NCBI GenBank assembly: GCA_958450325.1
Contig: OY288242.1
Location: 68,814,062-68,878,061, forward strand
From: Agrostemma githago
Taxonomy: Eukaryota > Streptophyta > Magnoliopsida > Caryophyllales > Caryophyllaceae
Length of the DNA: 64,000 nt
Reading direction: 5' to 3'
Positions 10,138 to 21,211 of this stretch are shown here, one piece after another. The notes beneath the pieces were generated by a model. The model was not told the origin of the DNA, searched no databases, and saw only the letters and a program-made list of their open reading frames with translations. Each line of letters opens with the position of its first letter. Position 1 is the first letter of the stretch. The position numbers were made by a program, and so were the translations under genes.

Positions 10138-11413
10138 CTTACCAACCAACTCTTCCCTGCCACGACCACCCTGTGCTGCCCCCTAGGGACGGTTTGACGA
10201 CATCGGGGTGTCGGGTAGGCTGTGATATTCTTCTTGGAGCATGAGGCCTTTAACTATCTTTCGGGCCTTGGCCAAGGATTCGGACTGGGCGCGAATGAGC
10301 TGGTTCTTCATCTCCCCAGGCACAAGGGAGTTAGTCAGGGCATATGCTGCGATTGGGTCGTCAATTTCCCTCACCTGCTGGAAAGCGAGGTCAAACCTCT
10401 TCAGATATTCTCGGATGGACTCACCCTTTCTCTGCTTTAGCGTCATTAAGTCAAAGCGGGTGAGCCTACACCTTTTATTCCCAGCGTATTGGTCTAGGAA
10501 GACTGTTGCAAGCTCTTCGGGGTAGGTCCCGGAACCACCCATGAGCGAGCCCTACCACGGTCATCGAGAAAGTCTTGCACCAGGCGGCATCTTCTGCATC
10601 ATACATTCCCATGTGACTTTCATATGCAGCCAGATGATCTTCTAGGTCTGTGGTTCCGACCGTTGGCATTTTTATCTTAGGGATTTGGCAGCTTTGGACG
10701 TCCGGGTGGAGTGGCGTCCTAGTGAGTCTGCCGAAGGTCCTAGATCGGACTCCCTCTGAGTGATAATCATAGTCGTCCCACCTGCTAGGAGTCGGCAACT
10801 TGCCACTCGGGGAGCGATGTCTGGGGGGTATGTCTGCTTATAGATTCGTTCCATTTCTCGGGGGACTGATTTCGGGAACGTGATCGCTTGTCCTGAGGTG
10901 GCTAGGGAGGCTCGATCCCGGGTCTTTGACCTGATGATGCCTTGGTTCGATTGGTTGGCCCTGGTTAAGCCTTGCATGCATGCTTTTCGACAGCCCTGGT
11001 GCTTTATGCCGCTTCTCAGCTAGAGTTATCCTACTGAACACCCCGGCTCGCTTCGGGCCTAGGCGTGTTGAGATAGGCTCCTTTGGCTTTAAACGCTCCT
11101 GCATGCCCTGCGACAGGGACCCCTTCTCGGCTGACGCGGTTGATTCTATGGTGTGGATAAATTCGTCCTTCTGCTGAGGCTCTTGCTTCTGAGTGTCAAT
11201 CAACAAGCGTTTCTTGGCCTGGACGTATCATCTGGCCGCTATCTTTGCCTTTCTCTAGATTCTCCTAGCAGCAGTTGCTTCGTTCCTCCGGCACCTGCAG
11301 AACTTGGGTACTGCAGGCGCCTGGGGGTCGTCGTTAATCCGCCCACCAGGTCCTCAGGCGTGACTTGTTTATTGAGCATGACTGAGAAGAAGGTGGCAGC
11401 CTGCGCGCAAAAT
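10138..11413 (-). pseudogene. gag: Tat-clade gag pseudogene
   Basis: Read on the minus strand, pieces in several frames align in order with the gag of the element at 41,387-42,913. They are the N-terminal AAFFS-like segment near 11,390, the basic middle (10,838-11,206), the core KIKMPTVGTTDLEDHLAAYE (about 10,610-10,670), and the core end LDQYAGNKRCRLTRFDLMTL with GESIREYLKRFDLAFQQVRE (10,330-10,490). The last part, a GRGR-like Gly/Arg tail, runs into the Athila LTR at 10,138. Gag packages the element RNA. At least three frameshifts and a TAG at the end of the 10,183-10,542 ORF show that it is dead. Confidence 0.84.
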
Positions 11414-12106
11414 TGTTCTGGTTAGAAAATAGTAAAACCCAAATCGGATTCAGATCTAACTTGGATTGAGTTCTTTTGGATCTAGGTTGATCTCCACGCC
11501 TCACTTCTCCTCTCCTCTAACGTCGGACCTTCCCGGCGGAGTGGGTCTGTCACCTGCGCAAGGAGCGCACAGGGGCCTCGGAGGTGTCGGAGGAAACCCT
11601 ATCTGATGCCTAAGTCAGTCTGTGTAAGCACTTAAGGAACCTTGTTCGTGAGGAACAATGTGGCGTTTTTAGAGTGAGATTCTAGTGAGAGAAATTAAAT
11701 TACCCCCTTATGAGAGAACACAAAGTGGTATTTATAGGTTTCCGAGAGAGAGAGAGAGACGCGATGTGGGAGCGCGTCCCCCACACGTGCCCCTTACCTT
11801 AGGCTGGATCAGAAGGATCTGCCCCACCCGTCCTGGGGTCGGCAGGGTCGCCCTGGGGTCAGGAAGGCCGAAGGTCCCTTAACTCCCTGGGGGAAGCTTA
11901 TAAGGGTTCGGCTCGGCCGGCCGGGGGTCGGACCTAGAAACCTGGTCTTGATGGAAAATGGTCGGAGCTCTCCACGAGTGGGCCGGCCAGTCGGATCCGA
12001 CCGGTGACTCAGGTGGTTGGCCTTCTCATGGTCTGGGCTTAATCATGACAGATTCAGACCTGGATCTGAATGGCAGGCGACCCGGAGCAGATGGCTGACC
12101 CCATCA
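11414..12106 (-). repeat. LTR of the truncated Tat element
   Basis: On the minus strand it starts TGATGGGGTCAGCCATCTGC and ends CCAGAACA, the same termini as the 690-bp LTRs at 40,596 and 51,888. The length (693 bp) agrees too. The interior is clearly diverged, so this is an older or different subfamily. Confidence 0.85.
11729..11736 (-). promoter_or_regulatory. TATA box of the truncated Tat LTR
   Basis: TATAAATA on the minus strand, in the position corresponding to the TATA box of the intact relatives (40,956 and 52,248). Confidence 0.65.
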
Positions 12107-12447
12107 ATATTAAATCAACGTCCGCCAACTCAATTGCAGTTTGCGGAAAATCCGAGTCAAGAATGATCTTGCTACCCACAGTGCTACATAATATAGCTAA
12201 CCAATGGGCAAGAGTATTCTCACCACGCTTAGTATGCGTACATGTAGAGAATGATAATCGATCTAAAAGAGAGCGAATGTTGTCAATACAGATCCCGATC
12301 AGACTTCTCCATTTCCGGCCAAGAAGGATGTGCTGAACAATGTTCTAGGAGTCACTTTCCAACACAACCCTGCTATATCCTTCCAAGTATAACAAGGAGA
12401 TACATGCTACTATTTGCTTCTCAGAACAAGTTGCTACATTTCTTAGG
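12107..12447 (-). pseudogene. RNase H-like (RVT_3) domain fragment
   Basis: On the minus strand an open reading gives an RNase H-like fold of the type found in plant RVT_3 proteins and LINE-derived ORFs. From about 12,440 downward are VATCSEKQIVACISLLYLEG, then SRVVLESDS with the catalytic-type Asp. The signature KRGENTLAHWLAILCS follows near 12,185, corresponding to the usual R-x-x-N-x-x-AH-LA pattern. One TAG interrupts at the residue after ESDS, where Gln is usual, consistent with a C-to-T change. The N-terminal part (first catalytic Asp) is missing. The Tat LTR ends exactly at 12,106 inside this reading frame. It may derive from a LINE or a host RNase H-like gene; the fragment is too short to decide. 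Confidence 0.7.
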
Positions 12448-12743
12448 TTTTTAGTTTGGATCAATTGTAGCTTCCGTTGTCCTTTAATTTAGGTTGCAGT
12501 TGTGATTTTAATAACTGGTAATTCTACAAGGTATGCAAGGTTATAGGGAAGCATTAATTTATATGTTCATGATGCTCTGATACATGGATGCAATCTATAT
12601 ATATATACTATTAAAACTCTAACAAAATCATCATATTTTTTTCATTTCATTTTGAGAGCATTTGAGGAAGTCATGTCACCCTCTTCTCCTTGGTGAATTT
12701 CTTTTTTTAAATAAAATAAAATAATTAATTAGTGTATTGAATA
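12448..12743. other. AT-rich intergenic stretch
   Basis: No gene. Around 12,591 the sequence TCTATATATATATACTATTAAAACTC resembles a Helitron 5' end and the one at 14,839, but no matching 3' end was found. Confidence 0.4.
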
Positions 12744-13025
12744 CTCCCTCTGATTGCCTGTTATCTACCCTCTTTTCTTATTGAGTTGAGTTTGATTTTC
12801 TTCCTTTTTTCCATTTAAGGAAAGTTTTCAACCCTCATTAATTAATATAATATTCATCTCTCATACTTTTCCACCCCACTATTTCTCATTTAATTAATAT
12901 AATATTTTTCTCTCTCTCTCCCCCTTACTTTTTCATTCCACCTTTCATCTTTTATTACTAATAATACTCCCTCGTAATTTTCCACCCAAAAAAGAAAGGG
13001 GAATAAAATAGGCAATTGGAGGAAG
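12744..13025. mobile_element. Stowaway-like MITE (282 bp)
   Basis: Terminal inverted repeats are CTCCCTCTGATTGCCTGTTA on the left and the complement of AATAGGCAATTGGAGGAAG on the right. They are flanked by TA on both sides (12,742-12,743 and 13,026-13,027). The CTCCCTC start and TA duplication are the hallmarks of Tc1/mariner-derived Stowaway MITEs. There is no coding capacity; the interior is T-rich. Confidence 0.85.
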
Positions 13026-13841
13026 TACGTAGTATTAAATGCAAGTAGTTAATATTAAAAAATAGATTTATGCATTTTATAAAAAGATTTATGCATTTTT
13101 ATTCAAAGTTAGAATTAGTATTAGAACTATAATTTTATTATAATGTTTTCGTTGTAGTTGTTGTCGTCGTCATTAGCATTATTTTTAGTCGGCAAATTTT
13201 GGTAATAGGGTATTATATTGATAATCATTTTATCATATATCTTCTGTGATACAATTTTTTATTATAGGAAGTTAATTATAAGACTTATTTAAAAGTAATC
13301 ATTTCAACCTACGATAAAACTTTTTTGTTCTTCTGAAATTAATATCCGATATTGTTCAATTATAAACGTAGATAAGGACACATGTAATACGAGTTTAATG
13401 TTAAATATATTTATGTCAAACAAAATAAGATAGACGCAAAGAAAAAAAATATTCCTGCAGCGTTCACAAGACAAAACCATTGTATATATAAATCCACTTT
13501 CACAAATCATCCTCGCTCATCCATAATTTAGCTAAACTCACATCTCACATTCTAATGAACGAAGTGTATAGATGTCAAAACTTGATTGAATCTCATCTAC
13601 AAAATAAAATTTCAATCAAAAGAAAATTGGAGTCATCCACATTTTTTAGTATGACACTTCATCCCCTTCAACTAGTATTTTCCTTTAACTTTCCCGTCAA
13701 CATAAAGTTTAAGGACATGTGAAAATATTGCCAAATTTTCATATATGTAACGCTAATTTTTGAGCTTTCATTCTTTCCATGCATTTGACTTTTTATTTGG
13801 TGCTGCAAAATCAAATAAAAAGATAATTGAATTAGATAATA
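13026..13841. other. AT-rich stretch without recognisable features
   Basis: I see no coding sequence, TIRs or LTR similarity here. The minus-strand ORF 13,304-13,510 has no recognisable motif and is probably chance. Confidence 0.5.
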
Positions 13842-13932
13842 CTCCCTCCGGACACTTTTTTTTGCCCTATTACTTCAATATTTGTGAGGGGTATTTTAAT
13901 GAAATGGAGCAAAAAATAGTGTCTGGATGGAG
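13842..13932. mobile_element. Short Stowaway-like MITE (91 bp)
   Basis: Left end CTCCCTCCGGACACT and right end AGTGTCTGGATGGAG are inverted repeats with one mismatch, flanked by TA on both sides (13,840-13,841 and 13,933-13,934). It can fold over much of its length. Confidence 0.85.
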
Positions 13933-14838
13933 TATATAATTCTAGCAAATGAAAATTTAATATCAACTAATCAGAGTAGTCGATGTTAGTAAATATATAT
14001 GATGAATTTAGATAAACTTTGAATGAGCCAGTATTGCTGGTATATAAGTGCGTGGTATTTGATAAATAAAAAAGATTGATTTAATTTTCAACTACATTTT
14101 CATAACTTATGGTCGCCCTAGGAAAATATGGGAACAATTTTTTAATATTACTTTATTTTAAGTTGTTAATAAACACTAATATTTGTTAATCTTCCATGTC
14201 CATCGACCAATTAACCATAACAAATTATAAACTATTAACAAAAACAATGTGTAGAGTTAATGATAAGACAACAGTCAAGCCAACCTATAAGAGGAGTAGA
14301 GATAACACAAAACACATCAGACAATAAGGAAAAGAGAAAGAGAAAAGAAACATAAGGAAATCATCACCATAAACTTCAATCATAATTTAATGCACAATAA
14401 CTAATAATGGAAAATAATAGAAGAATAACACAGACAACAACAGATGTGAAACATGAAAATTAGTAACAAGCACAACAAATGGCAAGAGCAATAATAGCTT
14501 GTTAAGTGTGCTGGACTCTGTTTCAAGCCTGCTATATAGTGGTGTTATATATTAAAGCGCTAAAATTGTTATCCCATGTATATGTCACATTTTGTCTATG
14601 ATATAATAATACCTCACATTTTACCAAAAAAAAGGCAAGAGCAGCAAACTCAACAATGTAGACGAGAGAAAACAAAGGAGAAACTAGCACAAGGTCGAGC
14701 AATAAAATATGTTATCTCACTATTTGTATAATTTCACGTACAAAAAAAATCACGTAGAAAAGCTGAGAAAGCAAAAAATATAAAATAGGAGAAAAGAAAA
14801 ATGTAGAGAGAGAGGGGGGATGTTAGAGCGCTATCTTA
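13933..14838. other. AT-rich stretch without recognisable features
   Basis: A-rich and AT-rich sequence. No gene, TIR or LTR was identified. Purine-rich tracts occur at 14,320-14,350 and 14,770-14,820. Confidence 0.45.
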
Positions 14839-14862
14839 TCTATATCTATATAATTTATAATT

Positions 14863-15523
14863 GGGGTTTTCTACGTTTTACCCTCTTGTTTTTCCGTTTT
14901 CTACCATGTACCCTTCCTATTTTCAAAACCCCCACTTATACCCCTGTAGTTTATTAACTTCATGAAACGTGACCTATTCACAAATATCCGTCTAATGCTT
15001 CGTTAATTAGATGGCATGACAATGATTCTAGGCTATGACCATAACCAGTTTTGACGACCTTGACATGTATTCCCTCAAGTTTCCCCAACTTTTCCTCCAT
15101 TTCATTAATATTCTCCATTTAGCTCATTTTATATATCAACTTCTTATTCTTTTTTAACTTATTGATTTTCCTCCATTTTCTCCCTAGCTTATTCTTTAAC
15201 TTAAAATAATGATATTTTACTAATTTCTAACGAAATTAATTTAATCTCATGAACAAACAAAGCATTGATGTTGCACTTAAAATAAAAAGTGAAAGAATTA
15301 TGATAAAATGAAGAAAAAAAAGAAACTATGCATGCAAAATTAGAATTAGAGAAAACATAGGAGTTAGAGATGAAAATTAATTAGAATTTTTTAGTAGAAT
15401 AATTGTAATTAGGTCACGTTTAATGAAATTAATGAACTACAGGGGTATAAGTGGGGCTTTAGAAAATAGGAGAGGTATATGGTAGAAAACGGAAAAACAG
15501 AAGGGTACAACGTAGAAAAACCT
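14863..15523. mobile_element. MULE-type MITE with about 110-bp terminal inverted repeats
   Basis: The first roughly 113 bp (GGGGTTTTCTACGTTTTACC onward, through a CCACTTATACCCCTGTAGTT block) reappear inverted at the right end (15,411-15,523). The 9-bp TTTATAATT is present on both flanks (14,854-14,862 and 15,524-15,532). Long TIRs plus a 9-bp duplication fit Mutator-like elements. The interior is AT-rich without an ORF. Confidence 0.8.
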
Positions 15524-15575
15524 TTTATAATTTATTAAAACTCAAACAAACCATCCTCATCCATCATTTATCTAA

Positions 15576-15828
15576 GGGCAATAGCAGCAATGGTTGTAGT
15601 TCCATACACCATATTTTCATTGCCATCAAAGCACGTCTAATCATGTTTGAAACTTTCTATTTCACCGATCAATGGTAAAAGTTTCATATGTTTATTGTAG
15701 ATCCTCTTTTTTCTCTCATCTACATGTATGAAATTGATTCCTTACTTTAGAAATCGATTTCATATAAGGAACTCTATTCTTTAACTCAATAACATGAAAC
15801 TCCTTATATGTCACCATTGTTATTGCCC
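15576..15828. mobile_element. Tourist/Harbinger-like MITE (253 bp)
   Basis: Inverted ends GGGCAATAGCAGCAATGG and CCATTGTTATTGCCC are flanked by TAA on both sides (15,573-15,575 and 15,829-15,831). A 3-bp TAA/TTA duplication is typical of PIF/Harbinger MITEs. Interior inverted repeats give extra hairpin potential. Confidence 0.7.
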
Positions 15829-16921
15829 TAATACTATCTTATAATAAAGTCATGTGTTCTGCTCTGTTTGAGCAAAACAACTCAACCAACCGACAAACAA
15901 AATTAAGAAACGAAGGAGTCTGTTAAAAAACAAAGGCAATCAATTAACAAATTTTTTAATTAAAAAACTCAATCAATTAAGAAAGAAGAGAGAATGAGGA
16001 AAAACTCCTCAGCTCCACCTCGCTTCATCATCCTCTCCCATTCATCTTCCCCTTCCATAATTCATACTGTATTATCACCTACAACAATGGATACAAAAAT
16101 TATTGGAGCATGAACCTCAATATGCCACCCAAGTGTACAACCAAAGCGACCCGATTAGACCTACAACCAAACCTCAATATGAACCTCAGTGTACCACCCA
16201 AATCCAATTAGAGTTCGCGGTAAACACACCAATTAAAAAGGAGAAGGGAAAGCTAGACAAGAGGTAAGTGAACAATTATTATGTACGTCAACTACAAGCA
16301 CTTCATAATACACTGCTTATATTTTATGAACAAAACTAACACACCCAAAATGTGTTATAAGTCTGAAGTGGTAGTAAAAGAAGCATCTGTATAACAATAT
16401 AAACCGTAGAAGAAAAGAGGCCATGATTTGAAAATCTAAACTAAAGACGCGGGGGAAAAAACTAAGAAAGATCAAAGCCATAATTCAAGACGATTACATT
16501 CTCCAATAAAAGTTAAAAAAACCAATTATAGCGTTATATCTCATTTTCATCAATAATCACTTACTTACGTTCTTACAAACACATTTTCAGTCTAATTCAC
16601 CTTGCTACACTTGTGGTGACATGTTTGATGTATGTTTCGACACTTTTAGTCCCCCTTTTTTTCCATGTCATTCATTTAACATACATGCCATATATATTTC
16701 CGTAACTTGAATAATTCAATCTTTCTAAGCTCCGTCCTATTTATAATTTAGGAATGCTTGTGGAAGTAAATAAAATTACAAAGACATGAAATCAAAACAT
16801 AAAATGTATAAATCAATAATAAAATAAATATCGGACAATAATGAAGCAAAAAGACAGAATTGTGATTTACAAATGCCATAAAACAATATAGTCTCGTGCG
16901 GTGCACCGGTATGGCGACTAG

Positions 16922-18065
16922 TTACTATATTATTTTGTTACTGATGAGATTGTTGCCATGAGCACACCTATGTTATTACCTTTAGCCGCTTTTGTACAAC
17001 AGTGAACTCTTCTCCATCTTTGATTTCATTTTTGATTTATTCACAAAACATCATATGTTATTATCTTAACGTAAGACGAAAATGAGCAGTCACATTATCA
17101 AGGCCGAAGAAAAAAGCCTAAAAGAGTGAATACTACCGAGTATAAACCCCTTGCATAGATATACGGGTATATATGAAGATTTAATTATAATAACATATAG
17201 TTAAGAATTTTAAGTTGGAGATTTATTATTTCTTACATGCCTCAACTTTGAGAAAATAAGTTGAAATTGAGGAAAATTGATTATTAAAGTCAATAAATGT
17301 ATCTCTTTATTAAAGTCAATAATTTGATTCATCAAATTCATTTATCGTATATTTTTTCTAATACAGAATTACTTTTTCATACTTTAGCATTACTCTTTCA
17401 TACCTAAAATTTCATTAATTTTCCAATTTTACCCTTTATATTTATAAAGTAACTTTCAATGATTTTTTCCTTATTCTAACCCAATTTTTTCATCAATTCG
17501 GAAAAAATCAATCAATCCAATTTATGACTTAGCTTCATCATGTATTACTATTATTCAGTAATGTTTATCGTTGAATAATTGTTGTAGAAATTTTTTATAA
17601 TTAAGATTTTCTTTTGATGATTAGGGTTTAGGGGTGGTGGTGGGAGAGAGAGAGTGGTGGCAAGGTGGTCGGCGTGGTGGGGGAGGGTGGTGTAGAGCGG
17701 CTGATGACATGGTGGAGGTAAGTGGCTTGCGGGTGGCAGGTGGGGGAGGGTGGATAAAGGAAGGAGGTGGCAATGTGGTTGGGGGATGGGGAGGGAGAGG
17801 GAGTGCGCTAGTTGTATTCAAAGTTGGCAAGGGCACGTGTCGTAATTTATATTCAAAGTTGAAGTTGAAGTTTTATTTATATTCAAAGTTGAAGTAATTT
17901 ACAAAATATGATTGAGAAGCAGTTGTGATATATATTTTGAGTGTTAATCAAAGTAGCACACTGTGGATGATAATTATTTTGGTAATGTAATTAAAAAAAG
18001 TACGGAGTAATAATGTAATATAAAGTACGTACTAATGAAGAAATAAAAAAATTGAGGATTTTGTA
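16922..18065. other. AT-rich stretch with a GGT/GA-rich island
   Basis: No gene supported. The 17,625-17,790 island is rich in GGTGG and GAGAG. Its conceptual translations on either strand are Pro- or Gly-biased low complexity, so I treat them as spurious. Short direct repeats of TATTCAAAGTTGAAGT occur at 17,814-17,896. Confidence 0.5.
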
Positions 18066-18111
18066 TCTATATAAATATATAAAAAGGCAAGTTGAGTAGT
18101 TAATTGAGTAG

Positions 18112-20579
18112 TGTGGACATGGCATAGGTCCACCCCGACGCGGCCACGCACAGGTTTGGGGAGGCGAATGAATCTCCATATGAGAATGGATCGAATTGAA
18201 ATTTAAATCAAAGTTGGAGTCGCCACCGAACTTTGTGGGAGTTCGGGCCCTTTCGAACCCACTCTATGTCACAGTGGGCCGTATACAAAATACGGCCCAT
18301 TTCCGATGTCAGAGTTTATCGGGTTCGTCCCTTTGCATTTGATACCGATACCGACTTGATCGAATATCGTGTATTGAATGACTCTCGTTGCCAATGGTTT
18401 CGGACATCCGGAAACCGAGGTTCTGAGTAAGGGGTAAGGGTACGTGTTGGGTAGCTCACAAAGAACACCCAACCCGCCCGCACATTAGCGGCCTCTACTA
18501 GGATATTGTTTGATGTTTTAATACGCGTGTTAGTTGAACGATGAAATGATATGCAAACATTGTTTTCCCTAAACATGCGAGAAACTAAATGGGTTGCTAA
18601 GTTGATTTGATGCATGAAAAATTAACGTCAAAGTTGTATTTTAGCATGTGAGGTTCGTTTCAGTCTAATAAAACAAACGAAAAGAAAAGAAATTGTTACA
18701 ACCATGAACAAACAAGTTAGTAACGGTTTGTAAATTAAATAAAAGATATGAATGCAATGAATGATGTAGAAATATATCGAGATCTGAAATATCGCTTAAA
18801 AGGACGCTGTTTTGTCTAAAAAACTATGTTCGAAGAAATAATAAAAACGAAGAACGGGTCGCGTTCCAGCCGGCTAGGCGACTCGCGTCCCGGCCAGTTT
18901 TCGAAATTGATTTTTTGAAAAAGCGATGATTTTATTAAATCGCGTACAAATATTGCACAATTTGTACCCGACTTAATATTCTCGACATTCGTTACATTCG
19001 ATATTCGATTATGAGATCGATATCAAATATTCGGAATAATTTTAGAAAAGACGAAAAGAAAAGAGAAATCGTTTTGTAGAAAAAGCGATGTCTAAGAAAA
19101 TTGAGAAAAACGAAGAAAAAGAGCCGCGGGTTTCAGGCTTCCGCGCGAGTCGCCTGGGAGGGGCGCGACTCGCGTGGAGGTCTGTCCCAGTTCGGGTTTT
19201 TCGAGAAATCATTAATTTCGCTAGATCGCGTATAAATATGAATTAATTTATACTCGATTTATGCTTTCGATATTTGTCGTATTCGATATTCGATTATGAA
19301 ATCGATATCGAATATCCGGAATGACTTTTTTTATAAAAAAAAGGTTTTATAAAATTGTTTTTAAAAAGAATTTGAACGAAACGAAAAAAAAGAATGTTGG
19401 TTCTCTCCACGTTTAAAATCGTCGTATTTTGTAAAAAATAACGATTTTTTAGCATCAACGAGATTAATGTAACTCTTTTAATACGATATTCGATTAGAGA
19501 ATCGGTATCATATTTTGAAGAATATTTTTTATATGAAAATAGTTTTTGTGTAGTATCGGTATTAGAAAAAAAACGACGACGACCCTTAAAAAAACGGACG
19601 GCGGACGACGACAAAACGGTACGAAGAAGGAAACGAGAGAAGGGAGGGAAGAAAAGAGAGAAATTGGGTTTGATTACACCCTCAACCTACATGCTCTTGT
19701 TGACTCAGATCGAGGCTCGTCGGACTGTGGCTAAGGCACGGGAGCGTCGAGTTAATGTCGGTGAGTTTGTGGTGGTTTTGGTCGGACGTGAAGAGTGACG
19801 GGTCTAAGGTCGCTTTTTGTAGTCTCGGGTTACACTATCGGTTTATCGATGCAAAGTGTAAGAGTCTCGAGGTGTATGAATATTGTTCGATGTAATTGAT
19901 GTTGGTGAATGATGTGTGTTGGTGTATTCAATTGTGTGTTAATGTGCATGCAAAAGGTCCTATTTATAGGAAAAAAAGGTTGAGAGAGGTATCTTGCTTG
20001 GACAACAAGAAATACCGGTTTGGATAGGAAACATAAGAGTTTGAAAGGAACGAGAATTCCGTTACTTGGTGAAGAAGAAAGGGAATCCCGATTTTGGAAG
20101 GGGAGCTCGGCTGAAAACAGGCTACTCGGCCGAGTGTCCTAAGCTCGGTCGAGTGTTTGATTTAATGTTCGGATAGAATTCCTACTTGAGATCGAATTCT
20201 ACCTTAAACGGAATTGTTTAATACTTGTGCAACTGATTTTTTGTAGTATTTGAGCTCGAGTCGGTCACGTGAGGTGACACGGCTGACCCACGAGTCTCGA
20301 GAGAATATCTTTGACCGGGTTTGACTCGGTTGCTAAAAGACGGTTTTGCCCCTGGTGTCGGATTCGACCGAAATTAGTCTTATTTGACTCAAAATGACCC
20401 GCTGGGCCTGGTTTAGAGGTTTGGTTTTGTGAAATTTGTACTCCGTAAAAATCCCAAGCTAAATATCCATGATTTCGAGCCCATTTCCGAGTACGTTAAA
20501 GCATGTTTGCGTCCGATCATCATCGGGTGTTTGTCGGAAACTGCTATAGACACCTGGCAGTAAAATGTGGGTGTCTACA
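18112..20579 (-). repeat. 3' LTR of element A-D (2,468 bp)
   Basis: On the + strand it starts TGTGGACATGGCATAGGTCC and ends GTGGGTGTCTACA. It pairs with 53,009-55,533: both carry the subfamily-specific GTTGAACGATGAAATGATAT block that differs from the nested pair at 25.5 and 33.5 kb. The main length difference is a GC-rich block near 53,780 that is absent here. Confidence 0.93.
19961..19968 (-). promoter_or_regulatory. TATA box in the 3' LTR of A-D
   Basis: TATAAATA on the minus strand, within CCTATAAATAGGACC. It is conserved at the same relative place in the LTRs at 27,182, 35,140 and 54,916. Two palindromes (ACTCGGCCGAGT at 20,124-20,135 and CTCGGTCGAG at 20,144-20,153) lie about 160-190 nt upstream. 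Confidence 0.75.
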
Positions 20580-21099
20580 GAGCCTCCACTCTAACTGAGG
20601 CTTGGACAGGGCGAAAGTCAGAGTAGCCACCAGGCCAATCACAGATTAAGACCTGGCAGACTTCCGATCGGGTCGTTTAAAGTCCATTAGACTCTGCGTG
20701 AAGGGCCCGCCGGCCATAGACTAGAAATGTACCTGAGCTGATGATAACTCCGTGGGGGATTGGACTCGTCGTATAAGACTTAGGTGCGCCTATATATGGG
20801 CTCATCTTGTTAAATGTCGCTGGGGAGTTATGTGAATTGCGCAGTCCTGCTTGAGTCATCCTGTACATGATTTATGCAAAATTGCAAAGTTTTGCACGTA
20901 ACATTTGTAGGAAAATGACTCGTGCTGGGAAATAAAAATTTTTGAGAAAGGTTTTGAGTTTTGGATTTGAAAGAATTTTTTACTCTGAAAAGGAATAGGA
21001 ATGCTCGGGATGACTTAGCTAGATCCTAGGATTGGGCCTGTATGCTAAATCCTCTGGGATTAGGAATCCTTAAGTGAGGAGGTGAATCTGGTTTTATGC
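20580..21099 (-). other. Polypurine tract and spacer inside the 3' LTR of A-D
   Basis: On the minus strand AGAGTGGAGGCTC directly precedes the LTR and is the likely plus-strand primer site. The next roughly 280 bp are shared with the nested element (27,770-28,080), which shows that the two families are related. No gene. Confidence 0.6.
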
Positions 21100-21107
21100 T
21101 ATAAATA
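21100..21107 (+). promoter_or_regulatory. TATA box of the antisense gene in A-D
   Basis: TATAAATA on the + strand (GCTATAAATATCC), followed by CT-rich sequence, 112 bp before the ATG at 21,212. It points opposite to gag-pol. Confidence 0.7.
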
Positions 21108-21211
21108 TCCTCTCCCTGTTTCATAATTTCCCACAATTCCCACAATTCCCTCTCTTCCTTAAAGAAAAACAAGCCCTGAGAAATTTATTTTTTCTTTTTA
21201 GAAATCCAATT

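Larger units (their letters stand above)
10138..12106 (-). mobile_element. Truncated Tat-clade retrotransposon (LTR plus gag)
   Basis: A minus-strand LTR (11,414-12,106) is followed by a gag closely related to that of the + strand element at 41 kb. The leader is deleted: LTR sequence ending AGAACAATTT runs almost directly into gag. The element is cut at 10,138 by the Athila 3' end, so its pol and second LTR are either beyond the left edge or lost. Confidence 0.85.
14839..16921 (+). mobile_element. Helitron-like non-autonomous element
   Basis: The right end has GTGCGGTGCACCGGTATGGCGACTAG followed by T (16,922): a short hairpin (CGGTGCACCG), a gap of about 8 nt and CTAG, the Helitron 3' signature. 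The left end TCTATATCTATATAATTTAT is preceded by A, as for plant Helitron 5' ends. Its continuation (TATTAAAACTCAAACAAACC) is displaced by the MITE at 14,863-15,523. A second MITE sits at 15,576-15,828. No Rep/helicase ORF is present, so it would be non-autonomous. The exact 5' base is uncertain (14,839 or 14,845). Confidence 0.55.

Noticed and set aside
12591..12620. A further Helitron 5' end
   Set aside because: Resembles the start at 14,839 but no CTAG with upstream hairpin was found in the expected direction before the next element.
17621..17897. Pro-rich ORF on the minus strand and Gly-rich ORF on the + strand
   Set aside because: Both come from the same GGTGG/GAGAG low-complexity island; no start context, domain or conservation signal visible.
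18233..18615. Small ORFs in the long LTRs (also near 25.8, 33.8 and 53.3 kb)
   Set aside because: Reading frames differ between otherwise near-identical LTRs and have no motifs; they are non-coding LTR sequence.
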